A stretch of 64,000 nucleotides of DNA. Origin: Thermobifida alba. Its GTDB lineage: Bacteria > Actinomycetota > Actinomycetes > Streptosporangiales > Streptosporangiaceae. Positions within the stretch are counted from its first letter, which is position 1. Every line of letters starts with the position of its first letter. The notes below the pieces were generated by a model that saw only the letters and a list, made by a program, of their open reading frames with translations, searched no databases and was not told the origin of the DNA. The DNA is taken from contig NZ_CP051627.1 in assembly GCF_023208015.1 (NCBI RefSeq), positions 372,001-436,000 on the forward strand, read 5' to 3'. Positions 37,035-46,604 of the stretch are shown one piece after another. The position numbers were made by a program, and so were the translations under genes.

Positions 37035-37189
37035 CTTTCTGGTTACGGGCCAGGTGCGTGTCGAAAACGTGACACGCGCCTACGGCCCTTTTTGCTTTTT
37101 TCCTTGAACTTTTCGGCCGAGCCGCGCGTCCTATCACGGCGAAACCATGTTTGTCGGACGAGAACAGGCACTGACTGGAGGTCGCACGA

Positions 37190-38539
37190 GTGGAGGGCAG
37201 AGCATTTCCGACGGCTCGCAGTCTCGGGGTCGGATTGGCGGCGGTAAGCCTCCTCTTCACCGTGGCGTGCTCCGGTTCGGGTGGGCAGGAAGCCAGCGGG
37301 GTCAGCAGCGACTCGCCCACGGTGGAACTCACCATCGTTCCTGCCGACGGGGAGTCCGAGGTCAACCCGGACACCCCCATCACGGTGACCGCGGCCAACG
37401 GGACCATCGAGGAGGTCAAGGTCACCCAGAGCCCGGCTCCCGAGGAGGAGGCCGGGGGTGAGGCCGCCGCGGAGACCGCGGAGGCGGAGGAGGGCGGCCC
37501 GGCAGAGGTCGACACCATCACCGGGACGCTGAACGAGGACGGGACCGAGTGGGTCAGCGACTGGACGCTGATCCCCGGCAGCACGGTCACCGTGGTGGCC
37601 ACCGGGAAGAGCCCGGAGGGGGAGACCTCCGAGTTCACCAGCGAGTTCACCACGCTGGCGGCCACCCCCGGACACCGGTTGGAGATCCAGTCGAACTTCC
37701 CGGTCAGCGGTGACGTGGTCGGTGTGGGCATGCCGGTGATCATCAACTTCGACCTGCCGGTGGAGAACAAGGCCGCGGTGGAGGCGGCCCTGGAGGTGGT
37801 CTCGGAGAAGCCCGCCCAGGGCGCGTGGAACTGGTTCGGCGACCAGACGGTGGTGTTCCGCACCGAGGAGTACTGGGAGCCCAACCAGAAGGTGACCGTC
37901 AACATGCACCTGGCGGGCGTGCAGGCCGCCGAGGGCGTCTACGGCATCAAGAACCACCAGCTCAACTTCGAGGTGGGCCGTTCCCAGATCACCGAGATCG
38001 ACAACGACACCCACCGCATGGTCGTCACCCGCGACGGTGAGCAGATCCAGGACTTCCCCATCAGCAACGGCAAGGCCACCACCCGCGCCTACACCACCAC
38101 CTCGGGCATCCACCTGACCATGGAGAAGTACCAGCACCTGGTCATGGACTCGGCCACGGTCGGCATCCCGCCGGGGCACCCCGACTACTACAAGCTGGAC
38201 GTCAACTACGCGGTCCGCTTCTCCAACAGCGGCGAGTTCACGCACGCCGCGCCGTGGAACGGTTCGCTGGGGCAGGCCAACCTCAGCCACGGCTGCGTCA
38301 ACATGAGCACCGAGGACGCCCGGTGGTTCTACGAGAACTCCTACATGGGCGACCCGCTGATCGTCGTCGGCACCGACCGGGAGCTGGAGGTCGACAACGG
38401 CTGGGGCTACTGGCAGCGGTCCTGGGACGAGTGGCTGGCCAACAGCACGCTGGGTGAGGCGGACCGGACCGACGAGCCCGGCTCCCCCGGCTCCCCGCAC
38501 GGCACCGCCGTCGGCGAGCAGGCCGAGGCCGCCGAGTAG
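37190..38539 (+). CDS. L,D-transpeptidase lipoprotein (YkuD) with Ig-like domains
   Basis: 449 aa. A lipoprotein signal peptide ends in FTVACSGS. Ig-like domains follow (to ~residue 250), with an acidic insert EEEAGGEAAAETAEAEEGG in the first. Then comes the YkuD catalytic domain with the nucleophile in SHGCVNM, and a C-terminal WGYWQRSWDEWL segment and low-complexity tail. These enzymes form 3-3 cross-links in peptidoglycan. The GTG start has TGGAGG upstream. It lies between the cox and bc1 genes but has its own upstream region and terminator. Confidence 0.95.
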   Translation: MEGRAFPTARSLGVGLAAVSLLFTVACSGSGGQEASGVSSDSPTVELTIVPADGESEVNPDTPITVTAANGTIEEVKVTQSPAPEEEAGGEAAAETAEAEEGGPAEVDTITGTLNEDGTEWVSDWTLIPGSTVTVVATGKSPEGETSEFTSEFTTLAATPGHRLEIQSNFPVSGDVVGVGMPVIINFDLPVENKAAVEAALEVVSEKPAQGAWNWFGDQTVVFRTEEYWEPNQKVTVNMHLAGVQAAEGVYGIKNHQLNFEVGRSQITEIDNDTHRMVVTRDGEQIQDFPISNGKATTRAYTTTSGIHLTMEKYQHLVMDSATVGIPPGHPDYYKLDVNYAVRFSNSGEFTHAAPWNGSLGQANLSHGCVNMSTEDARWFYENSYMGDPLIVVGTDRELEVDNGWGYWQRSWDEWLANSTLGEADRTDEPGSPGSPHGTAVGEQAEAAE

Positions 38540-38564
38540 CAGCGAAGACCGGTCAGAAGGAGCC

Positions 38565-38599
38565 GAGGAGGCCCCCGCAGCGCCTGCGGGGGCCTCCTC
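38565..38599 (+). terminator. Terminator of the L,D-transpeptidase gene
   Basis: A perfect 16-bp stem, GAGGAGGCCCCCGCAG (38565-38580) with its complement (38584-38599), has a CGC loop. Confidence 0.8.
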
Positions 38600-39001
38600 G
38601 CTGTTCCGGCCAGGGGCGGCCCGCCCCGGGCCGCTGGCCGGGGGCAGGCAGCGGCCCGGCGCCCTCGGGAGGCCGACGGGAGGACCGCCGCCCCGGGTGC
38701 GGCCGCCGCGGCCACGGGCACAGCGGGTCCGGGCGTACTCCCCGTCCCGTGCGCCCCGCCCGGCAGGCGGGCGCGGCACCGCGGCCCGGCCGTCCGGGCG
38801 GGGGAGGGGAAGGTCGGCGGCCCGCGGGCACCGGCCCGGGGCACGGCACGCGCCCGCGGCTCCGCGCCCCGGCCGCGGGGGCACGGGTTCGACGCGGACA
38901 CGCCGGCCGTGGACTGCGGCGCCGGTCTCCCGGCCGCCGGAGGCGCGGGACCCGCGGGCACCCCCCGGAAGGCGTCACAACAGTCCCAGGAGGCACAGAG
39001 A
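38600..39001. other. Gene-free, very GC-rich spacer
   Basis: Between two terminators and two convergent genes. Open frames on both strands are Arg/Pro/Gly-rich, have no ribosome-binding site and resemble no protein I know. I see nothing functional here. Confidence 0.6.
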
Positions 39002-39031
39002 AGGCCCGACGGGTCTTTTCCCGTCGGGCCT
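39002..39031. terminator. Terminator of the qcr operon
   Basis: AGGCCCGACGGG (39002-39013), loop TCTTTT, CCCGTCGGGCCT (39020-39031), 39 bp past the qcrB stop. Confidence 0.75.
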
Positions 39032-39069
39032 GTCACTGTGGCCGCAGCGGCCGTCTCAGCGCCGTGAGG

Positions 39070-40716
39070 TCAGGGCTGGCCGACCTTCTCCTCGGTCTGC
39101 TGCTCGCTCTGCAGGTGCGCGTGCACCTCCACGTCCTCGAAGGACACGTTGTCCCTCGTGTACCAGTGGGCGAGCCGGGTGCGGAGCTTGCCGAAGAGGC
39201 CGCGAGCGGCGGGGGACTCCACGCCGTTGGCGTCCACGGTCGGCGGCACGGACCGGAATCCCTGCTCCTTGGCGCTCTGCAGCACCTCGACGGTCTCCTG
39301 CGAGGACGGCTTGTGGATCTCGACGAACTCACCGCCCGGCAGCTGCGCGATGGTGCCGCTCTCGTACCCGTGCTCCAGGGTCGCGCGGTCCCGGCGCTGC
39401 AGCCCGAGGCAGATCCGCTTGGTGATGATGAACGCCAGCACCGGACCCACGAACAGGGCGATGCGGAAGATCCACGTGGTCGCGAACAGGCTGATCTGGA
39501 ACGTGTGCGACAGGATGTCGTTCGATCCGGCCAGCCAGAGCACACCGTAGAAGGTGATGCCCGCGACGCCCAGACCGGTGCGGACCGGGACGTTGCGCGG
39601 CCGGTCGGCCACGTTGTGCACCCGCTTGTCCCCGGTGATCCAGGCTTCCAGGAACGGGTAGACCGCCAGGCCGCCGAAGAGCAGCCCCATGAAGCCCAGA
39701 CCCGGGATCAGCACGCCGGTCACGACCGCGTAGCCGCCGATGTCGAAGTCGAACCAGTCGGGGAACAGCCGCAGCGAGCCCTCCAGGAAGCCCATGTACC
39801 AGTCGGGCTGCAGACCCGAGGTGATGGACGTCGGGGTGAACGGCCCGAACAGGTGGATCGGGTTGATCTGCACGAACGCGCTCAGGCCGGTGATGGCCGC
39901 GAACGTGAAGAAGAAGAACCCGCCCGCCTTGATCGCGAAGGCAGGGAACATCGGCGTGCCGATGACCTGCTTCTCCGTCCTCTTGGGCCCCGGGTACTGG
40001 GTGTGCTTCTGGTACCACAGGATCATGAAGTGCGCCACGATCAGCGCCAGCAGGATGCCCGGCAGCAGCAGGATGTGCAGCATGTACAGCCGGGGGATGA
40101 TCGCCTCGCCGGGGAACTCGCCGCCGAACATGAAGAACGACAGGTACGTTCCCACGACCGGGATCGCCAGCAGCACACCCTGGAAGATGCGGATACCCAT
40201 GCCGGACGGCAGGTCGTCGGGCAGCGAGTAGCCGAACAGGCCCTCGACGATCGCGAGGCTGAAGATCGCGACGCCGATGAGCCAGTTGATCTCACGCGGC
40301 TTGCGGAACGCGCCGGTGAAGAACACCCGCAGCATGTGGACCACCAGCGACGCCACGAAGATCAGCGCCGCCCAGTGGTGGATCTGCCGGATGAGCAGAC
40401 CGCCGCGCACGTCGAAGGTGATGTGCAGGGTCGAGGCGTAGGCCTCGCTCATCCCCACCCCGCGCAGGCGCTCGTAGGAGCCCTCGTAGGTGGTGTGCGC
40501 CATGCTGGGGTTGAACCACAGCGTGAGGAACACCCCGGTGAGCAGCAGGATGATGAACGAGTACAGCGCGATCTCGCCCAGCATGAACGACCAGTGGTTC
40601 GGGAAGACCTTGCGCAGGTTCTTCTCGCCGGTCTTGGCCAGATGGAACCGGTCGTCGATGTAGTTGCCGATGCTGCGCAGCGCCTTGGGCGCCTGCGGTG
40701 CCTGGTTGTCGCTCAT
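39070..40716 (-). CDS. qcrB: Cytochrome bc1 complex cytochrome b subunit
   Basis: 548 aa menaquinol-oxidising cytochrome b with eight core helices, the heme-ligand regions around HHWAALIFV and VAHFMILWYQKH, and a ~120-residue C-terminal extension typical of actinomycetes. It works with QcrA and QcrC in the bc1-aa3 supercomplex. The ATG overlaps the qcrA stop (ATGA). Last gene of ctaE-qcrC-qcrA-qcrB. Confidence 0.97.
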   Translation of the reverse strand: MSDNQAPQAPKALRSIGNYIDDRFHLAKTGEKNLRKVFPNHWSFMLGEIALYSFIILLLTGVFLTLWFNPSMAHTTYEGSYERLRGVGMSEAYASTLHITFDVRGGLLIRQIHHWAALIFVASLVVHMLRVFFTGAFRKPREINWLIGVAIFSLAIVEGLFGYSLPDDLPSGMGIRIFQGVLLAIPVVGTYLSFFMFGGEFPGEAIIPRLYMLHILLLPGILLALIVAHFMILWYQKHTQYPGPKRTEKQVIGTPMFPAFAIKAGGFFFFTFAAITGLSAFVQINPIHLFGPFTPTSITSGLQPDWYMGFLEGSLRLFPDWFDFDIGGYAVVTGVLIPGLGFMGLLFGGLAVYPFLEAWITGDKRVHNVADRPRNVPVRTGLGVAGITFYGVLWLAGSNDILSHTFQISLFATTWIFRIALFVGPVLAFIITKRICLGLQRRDRATLEHGYESGTIAQLPGGEFVEIHKPSSQETVEVLQSAKEQGFRSVPPTVDANGVESPAARGLFGKLRTRLAHWYTRDNVSFEDVEVHAHLQSEQQTEEKVGQP

Positions 40717-41828
40717 CAGTCCTCAACTCCAGCGTCCCAGAAGGTGGGGCCGACCGGGGCGGAGAAATCTCCGGCCGCGACGAGGTAGCCCTCCTCGTCG
40801 ACCCTGATGGGCAGCTGCGGCAGAGGCCGGTGCGCCGGGCCGAAGACCACCTCGGCGCCGTTGGCGGCGTCGAAGGTGGACTGGTGGCACGGGCACAGGA
40901 TCCTGTGCGTGGTCTGCTCGTACAGAGCCGCCGGGCACCCCACGTGGGTGCAGACCTTGGAGTAGGCGACGATGCCGTCGTGCGTCCACTCAAGCTGCTG
41001 TTCGGACATGCCAGGACCGAAGTCCTTCGGGTCCATCCTAATCAGGATGGTGACCGTCTCGGCCTGGTCGTTCATGCTCAGGCCCTCTTCGGGGTCCTCG
41101 ACCTCGGGAAGCACGGAGATCATGCTGCCCGGGACGAGGTCCTCGGCCCGGATGCGCCGGTTGGTGCCCTCGACGACCAGGTGCAGGCCGTCCCGCCAGA
41201 TCGTGCGCTTGAGCTGGTCGCCGGGCAGCGGGCCCATGTCGCGCAGCAGCACGACCGGGGCCAGGCCCAGCGGGACCATGGCCAGCAGCAGGGTGCGCCG
41301 CATCAGCGGGCGCTTGGTGAAGCCGCTCTCGTCGGCGCCACGCATGAAGAACTCGCTGAAGGAGCTCTTCTCCTCCTCCGACGAGGGCAGCTCGTCGTAG
41401 GGGGAGGAGACCTCGTAGTGCGGCAGGACCCGGCGCGCCCACACGGTCATGCCCGCGCCGATGCCGAACAGCGCCAGCGCGAGCGTGCCGCCGAGCAGCA
41501 TGTTCGCCCACTGGGCGGTGTCCGGGTCGGCGATGGAGGGCGTTCCGTCGTTGTCGACGGGGAACATGAAGTAGCTGACGAAGAAGCCGACGCCCGCCAG
41601 GAACGCGACGAGGAACCACAGCGAGGCCATCCGCTCTCCTCGGCGCTGCACCTCCTCGGGGCGGACGTGGGTCTCCTCAGCCGGGTACGGTCCCTCGTGC
41701 CGGCGGTGCGGGGCGTCCTCGGCAGCGGTCAGCGCGGCCCCGTCGGAGGTCGACGGGGTGCCGATGACCCGGTCCCGGGACTTGTCGGCGCCGGACACGG
41801 CGTCGTTGTGGTTGGTGTTGTCAGTCAT
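40716..41828 (-). CDS. qcrA: Cytochrome bc1 complex Rieske iron-sulfur subunit
   Basis: 370 aa. A long N-terminal region with three transmembrane helices (actinomycete type) precedes the Rieske fold with CTHVGC and CPCHQS, which bind the [2Fe-2S] cluster. It passes electrons from menaquinol to QcrC. The ATG at 41828 lies inside the end of qcrC (8-bp overlap), and its stop overlaps qcrB. Confidence 0.97.
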   Translation of the reverse strand: MTDNTNHNDAVSGADKSRDRVIGTPSTSDGAALTAAEDAPHRRHEGPYPAEETHVRPEEVQRRGERMASLWFLVAFLAGVGFFVSYFMFPVDNDGTPSIADPDTAQWANMLLGGTLALALFGIGAGMTVWARRVLPHYEVSSPYDELPSSEEEKSSFSEFFMRGADESGFTKRPLMRRTLLLAMVPLGLAPVVLLRDMGPLPGDQLKRTIWRDGLHLVVEGTNRRIRAEDLVPGSMISVLPEVEDPEEGLSMNDQAETVTILIRMDPKDFGPGMSEQQLEWTHDGIVAYSKVCTHVGCPAALYEQTTHRILCPCHQSTFDAANGAEVVFGPAHRPLPQLPIRVDEEGYLVAAGDFSAPVGPTFWDAGVED

Positions 41829-42750
41829 GGGCTCGCTGCTTCGCGGTGATCCAGATCGCGCACGCCACGATCAGGCTGAGGCCGATGGTCCAGCCGATGA
41901 ACCCCTCGGCGACCTGGCCGACCCGGTCGAGGGAGAAGGGGCCGCCGGCGTTCGGCTCGGCCTGCAGATTCTTGACGAACGAGATCAGTGCCTGCTTGTC
42001 CTCCGGGCTGACGGTGTCGTCGTTGAACACCGGCATGGCGCCGGGGCCGACGATCATGGCCTCGTAGATGTCCCGCGGAGAGGACTGGGTGAGCTCCGGA
42101 GCCCAGCGTCCGTCGGTGAGGGCACCGCCGGCACCCGACCAGCTGTGGCAGTGCGCGCAGTTGGTCAGGTACAGGTTCATGCCGGCCTCGGTGTCCCCGC
42201 TGCCGACGTAGGCCGCGTAGTCCTTCTCGTACTCGGCCAGCGCCGCCTCGTAGTCGGCCTCGGAGTCGAACTCGTTGCGCTGCGGGGCGTCGGCGGGGAC
42301 GTTGTACGGGATGCCCGGGCCGCCGCCGAACGCGCTCTCCACGTAGGCCGCGAGGTCGGCGATCTCCTGGTCGGAGTAGACCTGCGGCCTGCGGGGCATC
42401 TGCACGTTGGGGTCCATGGACGGCATACGGCCGGTGCTGACGTAGAAGTCCACGGCAGCGGCGCCGACGCCCTCCAGGCTCGGTCCCCAGGCGACGGCGC
42501 TGCCGGTCTCCTCCTGGGTGCGGCCGGTGCCGTCCTCGCCGTGGCAGCTCATGCAGCTCTGCGTGTAGATCTGCTTGCCGTTGGCGATGTCGACCTCGCC
42601 CTGCTCCGGCTCGACACTCACGGTGTCGGCCACTGCTTGGTCAGGGGTGGGAGCGACGAGGGCGTAGCCCACCCCGAGAAAGGCCAGCGCGATGACGACG
42701 ACGACATACCCCGCCAGGGGATGCCGTCGCCGCGCGGTAATCCATTTCAC
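41821..42750 (-). CDS. qcrC: Cytochrome bc1 complex diheme cytochrome c subunit
   Basis: 309 aa. An N-terminal signal anchor, two c-type heme motifs, CMSCHG and CAHCHS, each with a downstream Met ligand region (GRMPSM, PGAMPVF), and a C-terminal transmembrane helix. The diheme form replaces a soluble cytochrome c and hands electrons to CtaC. GTG at 42750 has GGGGAA upstream. It lies 16 bp after ctaE. Confidence 0.96.
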   Translation of the reverse strand: MKWITARRRHPLAGYVVVVIALAFLGVGYALVAPTPDQAVADTVSVEPEQGEVDIANGKQIYTQSCMSCHGEDGTGRTQEETGSAVAWGPSLEGVGAAAVDFYVSTGRMPSMDPNVQMPRRPQVYSDQEIADLAAYVESAFGGGPGIPYNVPADAPQRNEFDSEADYEAALAEYEKDYAAYVGSGDTEAGMNLYLTNCAHCHSWSGAGGALTDGRWAPELTQSSPRDIYEAMIVGPGAMPVFNDDTVSPEDKQALISFVKNLQAEPNAGGPFSLDRVGQVAEGFIGWTIGLSLIVACAIWITAKQRAHD

Positions 42751-42766
42751 GGTTTCCCCGTTCGGG

Positions 42767-43393
42767 TCACTGGAGTAGGTAGATGGATGCGTACAGACCG
42801 ACCCAGACGACGTCGACGAAGTGCCAGTAGTAGGACACGACGATCGCACTGGTCGCCTGCTGGTGGGTGAAGCGCTTCGCGGCGTACGTGCGTCCCAGCA
42901 CGAGCAGGAACGCAATGAGACCACCGATGACGTGGAGACCGTGGAACCCCGTGGTCAGGAAGAACATCGAGCCGTAGCCGCTGGACTGGATCGTCAGCCC
43001 CTCGTGCACGATGAGCTCGTAGTACTCGTAGCTCTGGCCCGCGATGAAGATCGCGCCCAGGACGAACGAGATGATGAACCACTTGCGGAGCTTCTTGACG
43101 TCACCGCGTTCCGCGGCATGGACGCCGATCTGCGAAGTGAAGCTCGAAGCCACCAGGATGACCGTGATGGTTGTGGACAGCGCGACGTTGAGGTGCACGT
43201 CCGGCCACGGTCCCAGGTCGGGGTTGCCCTTGGTCACTGATCGGATGGTGAAGTACATCGCGAACAGCGCCGCAAAGAACATGAGTTCGTTGGCGAGCCA
43301 CACGATGGTGCCAACGCTCACAAGGTCAGGTCGCTTGGCCGCACCATGCACTGGTGTCGGTCCTGTCTCTTGGTTCGCGGTTACTGTCGCCAC
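42767..43393 (-). CDS. ctaE: Cytochrome c oxidase subunit III
   Basis: 208 aa with five transmembrane helices. Typical stretches are [31 protein letters not shown] and [14 protein letters not shown]. It stabilises subunit I. The GTG at 43393 is chosen because the upstream in-frame extension is Arg-rich. It opens the ctaE-qcrCAB operon, apart from ctaCDF, as in other actinomycetes. Confidence 0.96.
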   Translation of the reverse strand: MATVTANQETGPTPVHGAAKRPDLVSVGTIVWLANELMFFAALFAMYFTIRSVTKGNPDLGPWPDVHLNVALSTTITVILVASSFTSQIGVHAAERGDVKKLRKWFIISFVLGAIFIAGQSYEYYELIVHEGLTIQSSGYGSMFFLTTGFHGLHVIGGLIAFLLVLGRTYAAKRFTHQQATSAIVVSYYWHFVDVVWVGLYASIYLLQ

Positions 43394-43690
43394 GCCAGCA
43401 TTATTACGGCATCTTGCGGAGAGTGCTCTCCGCCCCCCCGTAACGCGACCTGGAAGGGTGTGCTCCCGGTGAGGCGCGCTGAACTCGTCCGACTCGCGGG
43501 AACGCCGCTGCCGCAGCCGGAACGGCGGCGCGTCCCCCGGCTTTCGGGCCGACCTTATCGCCTCGGAGACCGACCCTATCGGTTCGCAGCGGTGTCCGTC
43601 GGGGCGGCAACCGCCGACGCCCTGTCGTCCCCGGCGCCACGAGGCAATAGGCTCGCACAGAGCACCCCGGCCAGTGTAAGGACGGTAATC

Positions 43691-44122
43691 ATGGCGAACA
43701 CCGGAACCGACAAGTCGGCTTTGATGCGCGTCCTCGTCTACAGCGACGACGCTTCCGTCCGCGAGCAGGTACGTCTCGCGATCGGCCGCCGCCCCGCGGC
43801 CGACGTGCCCAGGGTCGAGTTCGTGGAGTGCGCGACCGCCCCCGCGGTCCTCAAGCGCCTCGAAGAAATCGACATCGACGTGGCCATCTTCGACGGCGAG
43901 GCCCAGCCCGCCGGAGGGATGGGCCTGTGCCGGCAGGTCAAGGACGAGATCTTCGAGTGCCCGCCGGTCCTGCTCGTCATCGGCCGCCGCGACGACGGGT
44001 GGCTCGCCGCCTGGTCGCGTGCGGACAAGGTCGTCAGCCACCCTATCGACCCCGTCGCCCTGGCCGAGTCCCTGGCCGAGCTGATGCGCGAACGCGCCCG
44101 TCGGTCGGCCGTCGCCCGGTAG
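43691..44122 (+). CDS. Response-regulator receiver-like protein
   Basis: 143 aa, a single CheY-like fold with no output domain. It begins [21 protein letters not shown] after a short tail and has [19 protein letters not shown], where the phospho-acceptor Asp would lie, and [10 protein letters not shown]. No histidine kinase is nearby. A conserved actinomycete gene next to ctaE and trpD; its role is unknown. AAGGA precedes the ATG; a second in-frame ATG at 43724 is possible. Confidence 0.8.
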   Translation: MANTGTDKSALMRVLVYSDDASVREQVRLAIGRRPAADVPRVEFVECATAPAVLKRLEEIDIDVAIFDGEAQPAGGMGLCRQVKDEIFECPPVLLVIGRRDDGWLAAWSRADKVVSHPIDPVALAESLAELMRERARRSAVAR

Positions 44123-44327
44123 GCCCGGAAGAAGCGGGTAGCAGCGACCGTGTCACTCGCCTGCGCCGCCGCGGCACCCCGCGGCGGCCGGTTCCTCCGG
44201 CCCTTCGCCGGCGCACTGCGTCACGGGGCGGACACCGCCCGATGGCGTCGGGCGCGACGCCCGGCGCGGCGCGCCTCCGACGTGTCCGCCCTCCTCCCGG
44301 TGAAAGCAAGGAAACAAGGAATCCCCA

Positions 44328-45374
44328 GTGAGTGAACGAACCTGGTCCCACCTGATCGGCACGCTGCTGGACGGCGCCTCCCTCTCGGCCGCCGACACCG
44401 AGTGGGCGATGAACGAGATCATGTCCGGTTCCGCCACCGAGGTCCAGATCGCGGGCTTCGCGGTCGCGCTGCGCGCCAAGGGCGAGAGCGTCGCCGAGGT
44501 GCGCGGCCTGGCGCAGGGCATGCTGGACAACGCGGTGACGATCTCCGTCCCCGGCGACACCCTCGACATCGTGGGCACCGGCGGCGACCGCGCGCACACG
44601 GTCAACGTCTCCACCATGGCCTCGATCGTCGCCTCCGCGGCGGGCGCGCGCGTGGTCAAGCACGGCAACCGGGCCGCCTCCTCCTCGTGCGGCACCGCCG
44701 ACGTGCTGGAGCGGCTGGGCGTGGTCATCGACCTCGACCCCGCCGACACGGTCGCGGTCGCCGAGGAGGTCGACATCACCTTCTGCTTCGCGCCGCTGTA
44801 CCACCCCTCGCTGAAGTACGCCTCCAAGACGCGGCGCGAGCTCGCCGTGCCGACCGTCTTCAACTTCCTGGGGCCGCTCACCAACCCCGCCCGGCCCGCG
44901 GCCTCCGCCATCGGCGTCTTCGACCGGGGCATGTGCGAGGTCATGGCGGGGGTCTTCGCCGACCGCGGCGCCAGCGCCCTGGTGTTCCGCGGCGACGACG
45001 GGCTCGACGAGCTGACGACCACCACCACCTCGTCGGTGTGGGTGGTGGCCGACGGCACCGTCCGCCACGAGCAGCTGGACCCCGCGGACCTGGGCATCGA
45101 GCGTTCGACCCCCGACGCGCTGCGCGGCGGCGACGCGGAGTTCAACGCCCGGGTCGTGCGCGAGTTCCTGGACGGCCGCACCGGGCCGGTGCGCGACGCG
45201 GTCCTGCTCAACGCGGCCGCGGCGCTGGCCGCGGTCGACGGGGTCCCCGGCTCCCTGACGGAGGCGCTGCGCGCCCAGTACCGGCGCGCGGCCGAGGCCG
45301 TGGACAGCGGCGCGGCCAAGGCGAAGCTGGAGTCCTGGATCGAGGCCAGCCAGGCCCGCGCCAAGCGGCTCTGA
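44328..45374 (+). CDS. trpD: Anthranilate phosphoribosyltransferase
   Basis: 348 aa enzyme of tryptophan synthesis, joining anthranilate to PRPP. PRPP and anthranilate motifs: [35 protein letters not shown], and NPARPAA. GTG start with AAGGA upstream. It stands alone without other trp genes; actinomycetes often have such a solitary copy. Confidence 0.97.
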   Translation: MSERTWSHLIGTLLDGASLSAADTEWAMNEIMSGSATEVQIAGFAVALRAKGESVAEVRGLAQGMLDNAVTISVPGDTLDIVGTGGDRAHTVNVSTMASIVASAAGARVVKHGNRAASSSCGTADVLERLGVVIDLDPADTVAVAEEVDITFCFAPLYHPSLKYASKTRRELAVPTVFNFLGPLTNPARPAASAIGVFDRGMCEVMAGVFADRGASALVFRGDDGLDELTTTTTSSVWVVADGTVRHEQLDPADLGIERSTPDALRGGDAEFNARVVREFLDGRTGPVRDAVLLNAAAALAAVDGVPGSLTEALRAQYRRAAEAVDSGAAKAKLESWIEASQARAKRL

Positions 45375-45405
45375 GCGCTGAAGCGCCGACCAGCAGGCGC
45401 CAACC

Positions 45406-45436
45406 GCGGCCCGCGTCCCGGCAGGACGCGGGCCGC
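45406..45436. terminator. Bidirectional terminator between trpD and the AsnC-like gene
   Basis: GCGGCCCGCGTCC (45406-45418) pairs perfectly with GGACGCGGGCCGC (45424-45436); 5-nt loop. Confidence 0.75.
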
Positions 45437-45441
45437 CGGTC

Positions 45442-45717
45442 TCACAGGCCCAGCGAGAAGGCCGCCTCCAGGTCGTGCTGCGAGTAGGTGTGGAAGGCGA
45501 TGTGGGTGTCGGAGGACAGCACCCCCGGCACCTTGTTGATCCGGTTGGGGATCACCTCGGCGAGTTCCTGGTGCTCGCGCACGCGCACGATCGCGATCAG
45601 GTCGATCTCTCCGGTGACGGAGTAGACCTCGCTGACCCCCTCCAGGTCGGCGAGCGTCCTGGCGACCTCGGGAATGCGGCCGACGTCGGCTTTGATCATC
45701 ACGATCGCGGTGATCAC
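45442..45717 (-). CDS. Single-domain Lrp/AsnC ligand-binding protein
   Basis: 91 aa. It is only the RAM (effector-binding, oligomerising) domain of Lrp/AsnC regulators: AIVMIKADVGRIPEVARTL, GVSEVYSVTGEIDLIAIVRV. No helix-turn-helix is present, so it cannot bind DNA by itself. Such proteins may sense amino acids and modulate full-length Lrp partners. The GTG start has GAGGAGG upstream. The rhomboid gene lies 37 bp downstream in window order (upstream in transcription). Confidence 0.88.
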   Translation of the reverse strand: MITAIVMIKADVGRIPEVARTLADLEGVSEVYSVTGEIDLIAIVRVREHQELAEVIPNRINKVPGVLSSDTHIAFHTYSQHDLEAAFSLGL

Positions 45718-45754
45718 GTGTGTCCTCCTCAGGGATGAGAGAGCCCGACGGGCC

Positions 45755-46531
45755 CTAGTGCACGTCGGACAGGCGGGCGCCCGCCCCCCAGCGGACGCGG
45801 TAGACGAGCAGTCCCACGACCAGGCCGGTGAGGAAGCCGTAGACGTGCGCGGCGTAGGCCACGCCGGTCTGCTGCCCGTCCGGGTAGAGGCTGCTGCCGA
45901 GGTAGAGAAAGTAGTCCAGCGCGAAGAAGGTGGCCACCAGCATCCAACCGGGCAGCCGCACCGGGAGGATACCCAGCAGCAGTGTGGTCACCCTGCTGCG
46001 GAACTGCACCACGAGGTAGGCGCCCAGCACCCCGGAGATCGCCCCGGAGGCGCCCACCATCGGGACCACGGCCGGCCCCTCGGCGAGCGCGAAGCCGTAG
46101 CAGGCCGCCACCCCGGTGCCCAGGTAGATGAGCGGGTAGCGGACCCGGCCCAGCCGGTCCTCCACGCAGGGGCCGAACACGAACAGGTACACCATGTTGC
46201 CGACTAGGTGCCAGGCGTCGGCGTGCAGGAACATCGAGGTGACCGCGGACAGCCCGGGCCAGGGGGCGGCCGGGGGGACGGGGCAGGCCGAGAAGGCGGC
46301 GGCCTGCTCGGCGGTCAGCCGCGCGCCGGTGAGCAGCTCGGCGGGGAAGGCCGCCCAGCGCAGCAGGTACTCCTCCAGCGCGCACCCCCGGGCGGAGGGG
46401 TCCCCGTACCAGACGGCCAGCATCGACATGGGGGACGACAGGTAGACGATCACGTTCACGGCGATCAGCGCGTAGGTGACCACCGGCGTTCTGCGCACCG
46501 GGTAGTCGTCACTGAGTGGAATGCCTGCCAT
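45755..46531 (-). CDS. Rhomboid family intramembrane serine protease
   Basis: 258 aa with about six to seven transmembrane helices. The catalytic Ser is in VGASGAISG and the His in YAAHVYGF; the oxyanion helix motif HLVGNMVYLFVFG is also present. It cuts transmembrane segments of unknown substrates. A Cys-containing luminal stretch (ARGCALEEYLL to FSACPVPPA) follows the first helix. The ATG at 46531 has a GGGGGC stretch upstream. Confidence 0.93.
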   Translation of the reverse strand: MAGIPLSDDYPVRRTPVVTYALIAVNVIVYLSSPMSMLAVWYGDPSARGCALEEYLLRWAAFPAELLTGARLTAEQAAAFSACPVPPAAPWPGLSAVTSMFLHADAWHLVGNMVYLFVFGPCVEDRLGRVRYPLIYLGTGVAACYGFALAEGPAVVPMVGASGAISGVLGAYLVVQFRSRVTTLLLGILPVRLPGWMLVATFFALDYFLYLGSSLYPDGQQTGVAYAAHVYGFLTGLVVGLLVYRVRWGAGARLSDVH

Positions 46532-46604
46532 CGCCCCCGTGTCCTGTTTTTGAGGGAACTCCTGTCGTGACTCAGTCTGTCAGGATTTCCGGCGGATTCC
46601 GGGA

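Noticed and set aside
38600-39001. Open frames in the spacer between the L,D-transpeptidase and qcrB
   Set aside because: Low-complexity Arg/Pro/Gly peptides without ribosome-binding sites, lying between two terminators.
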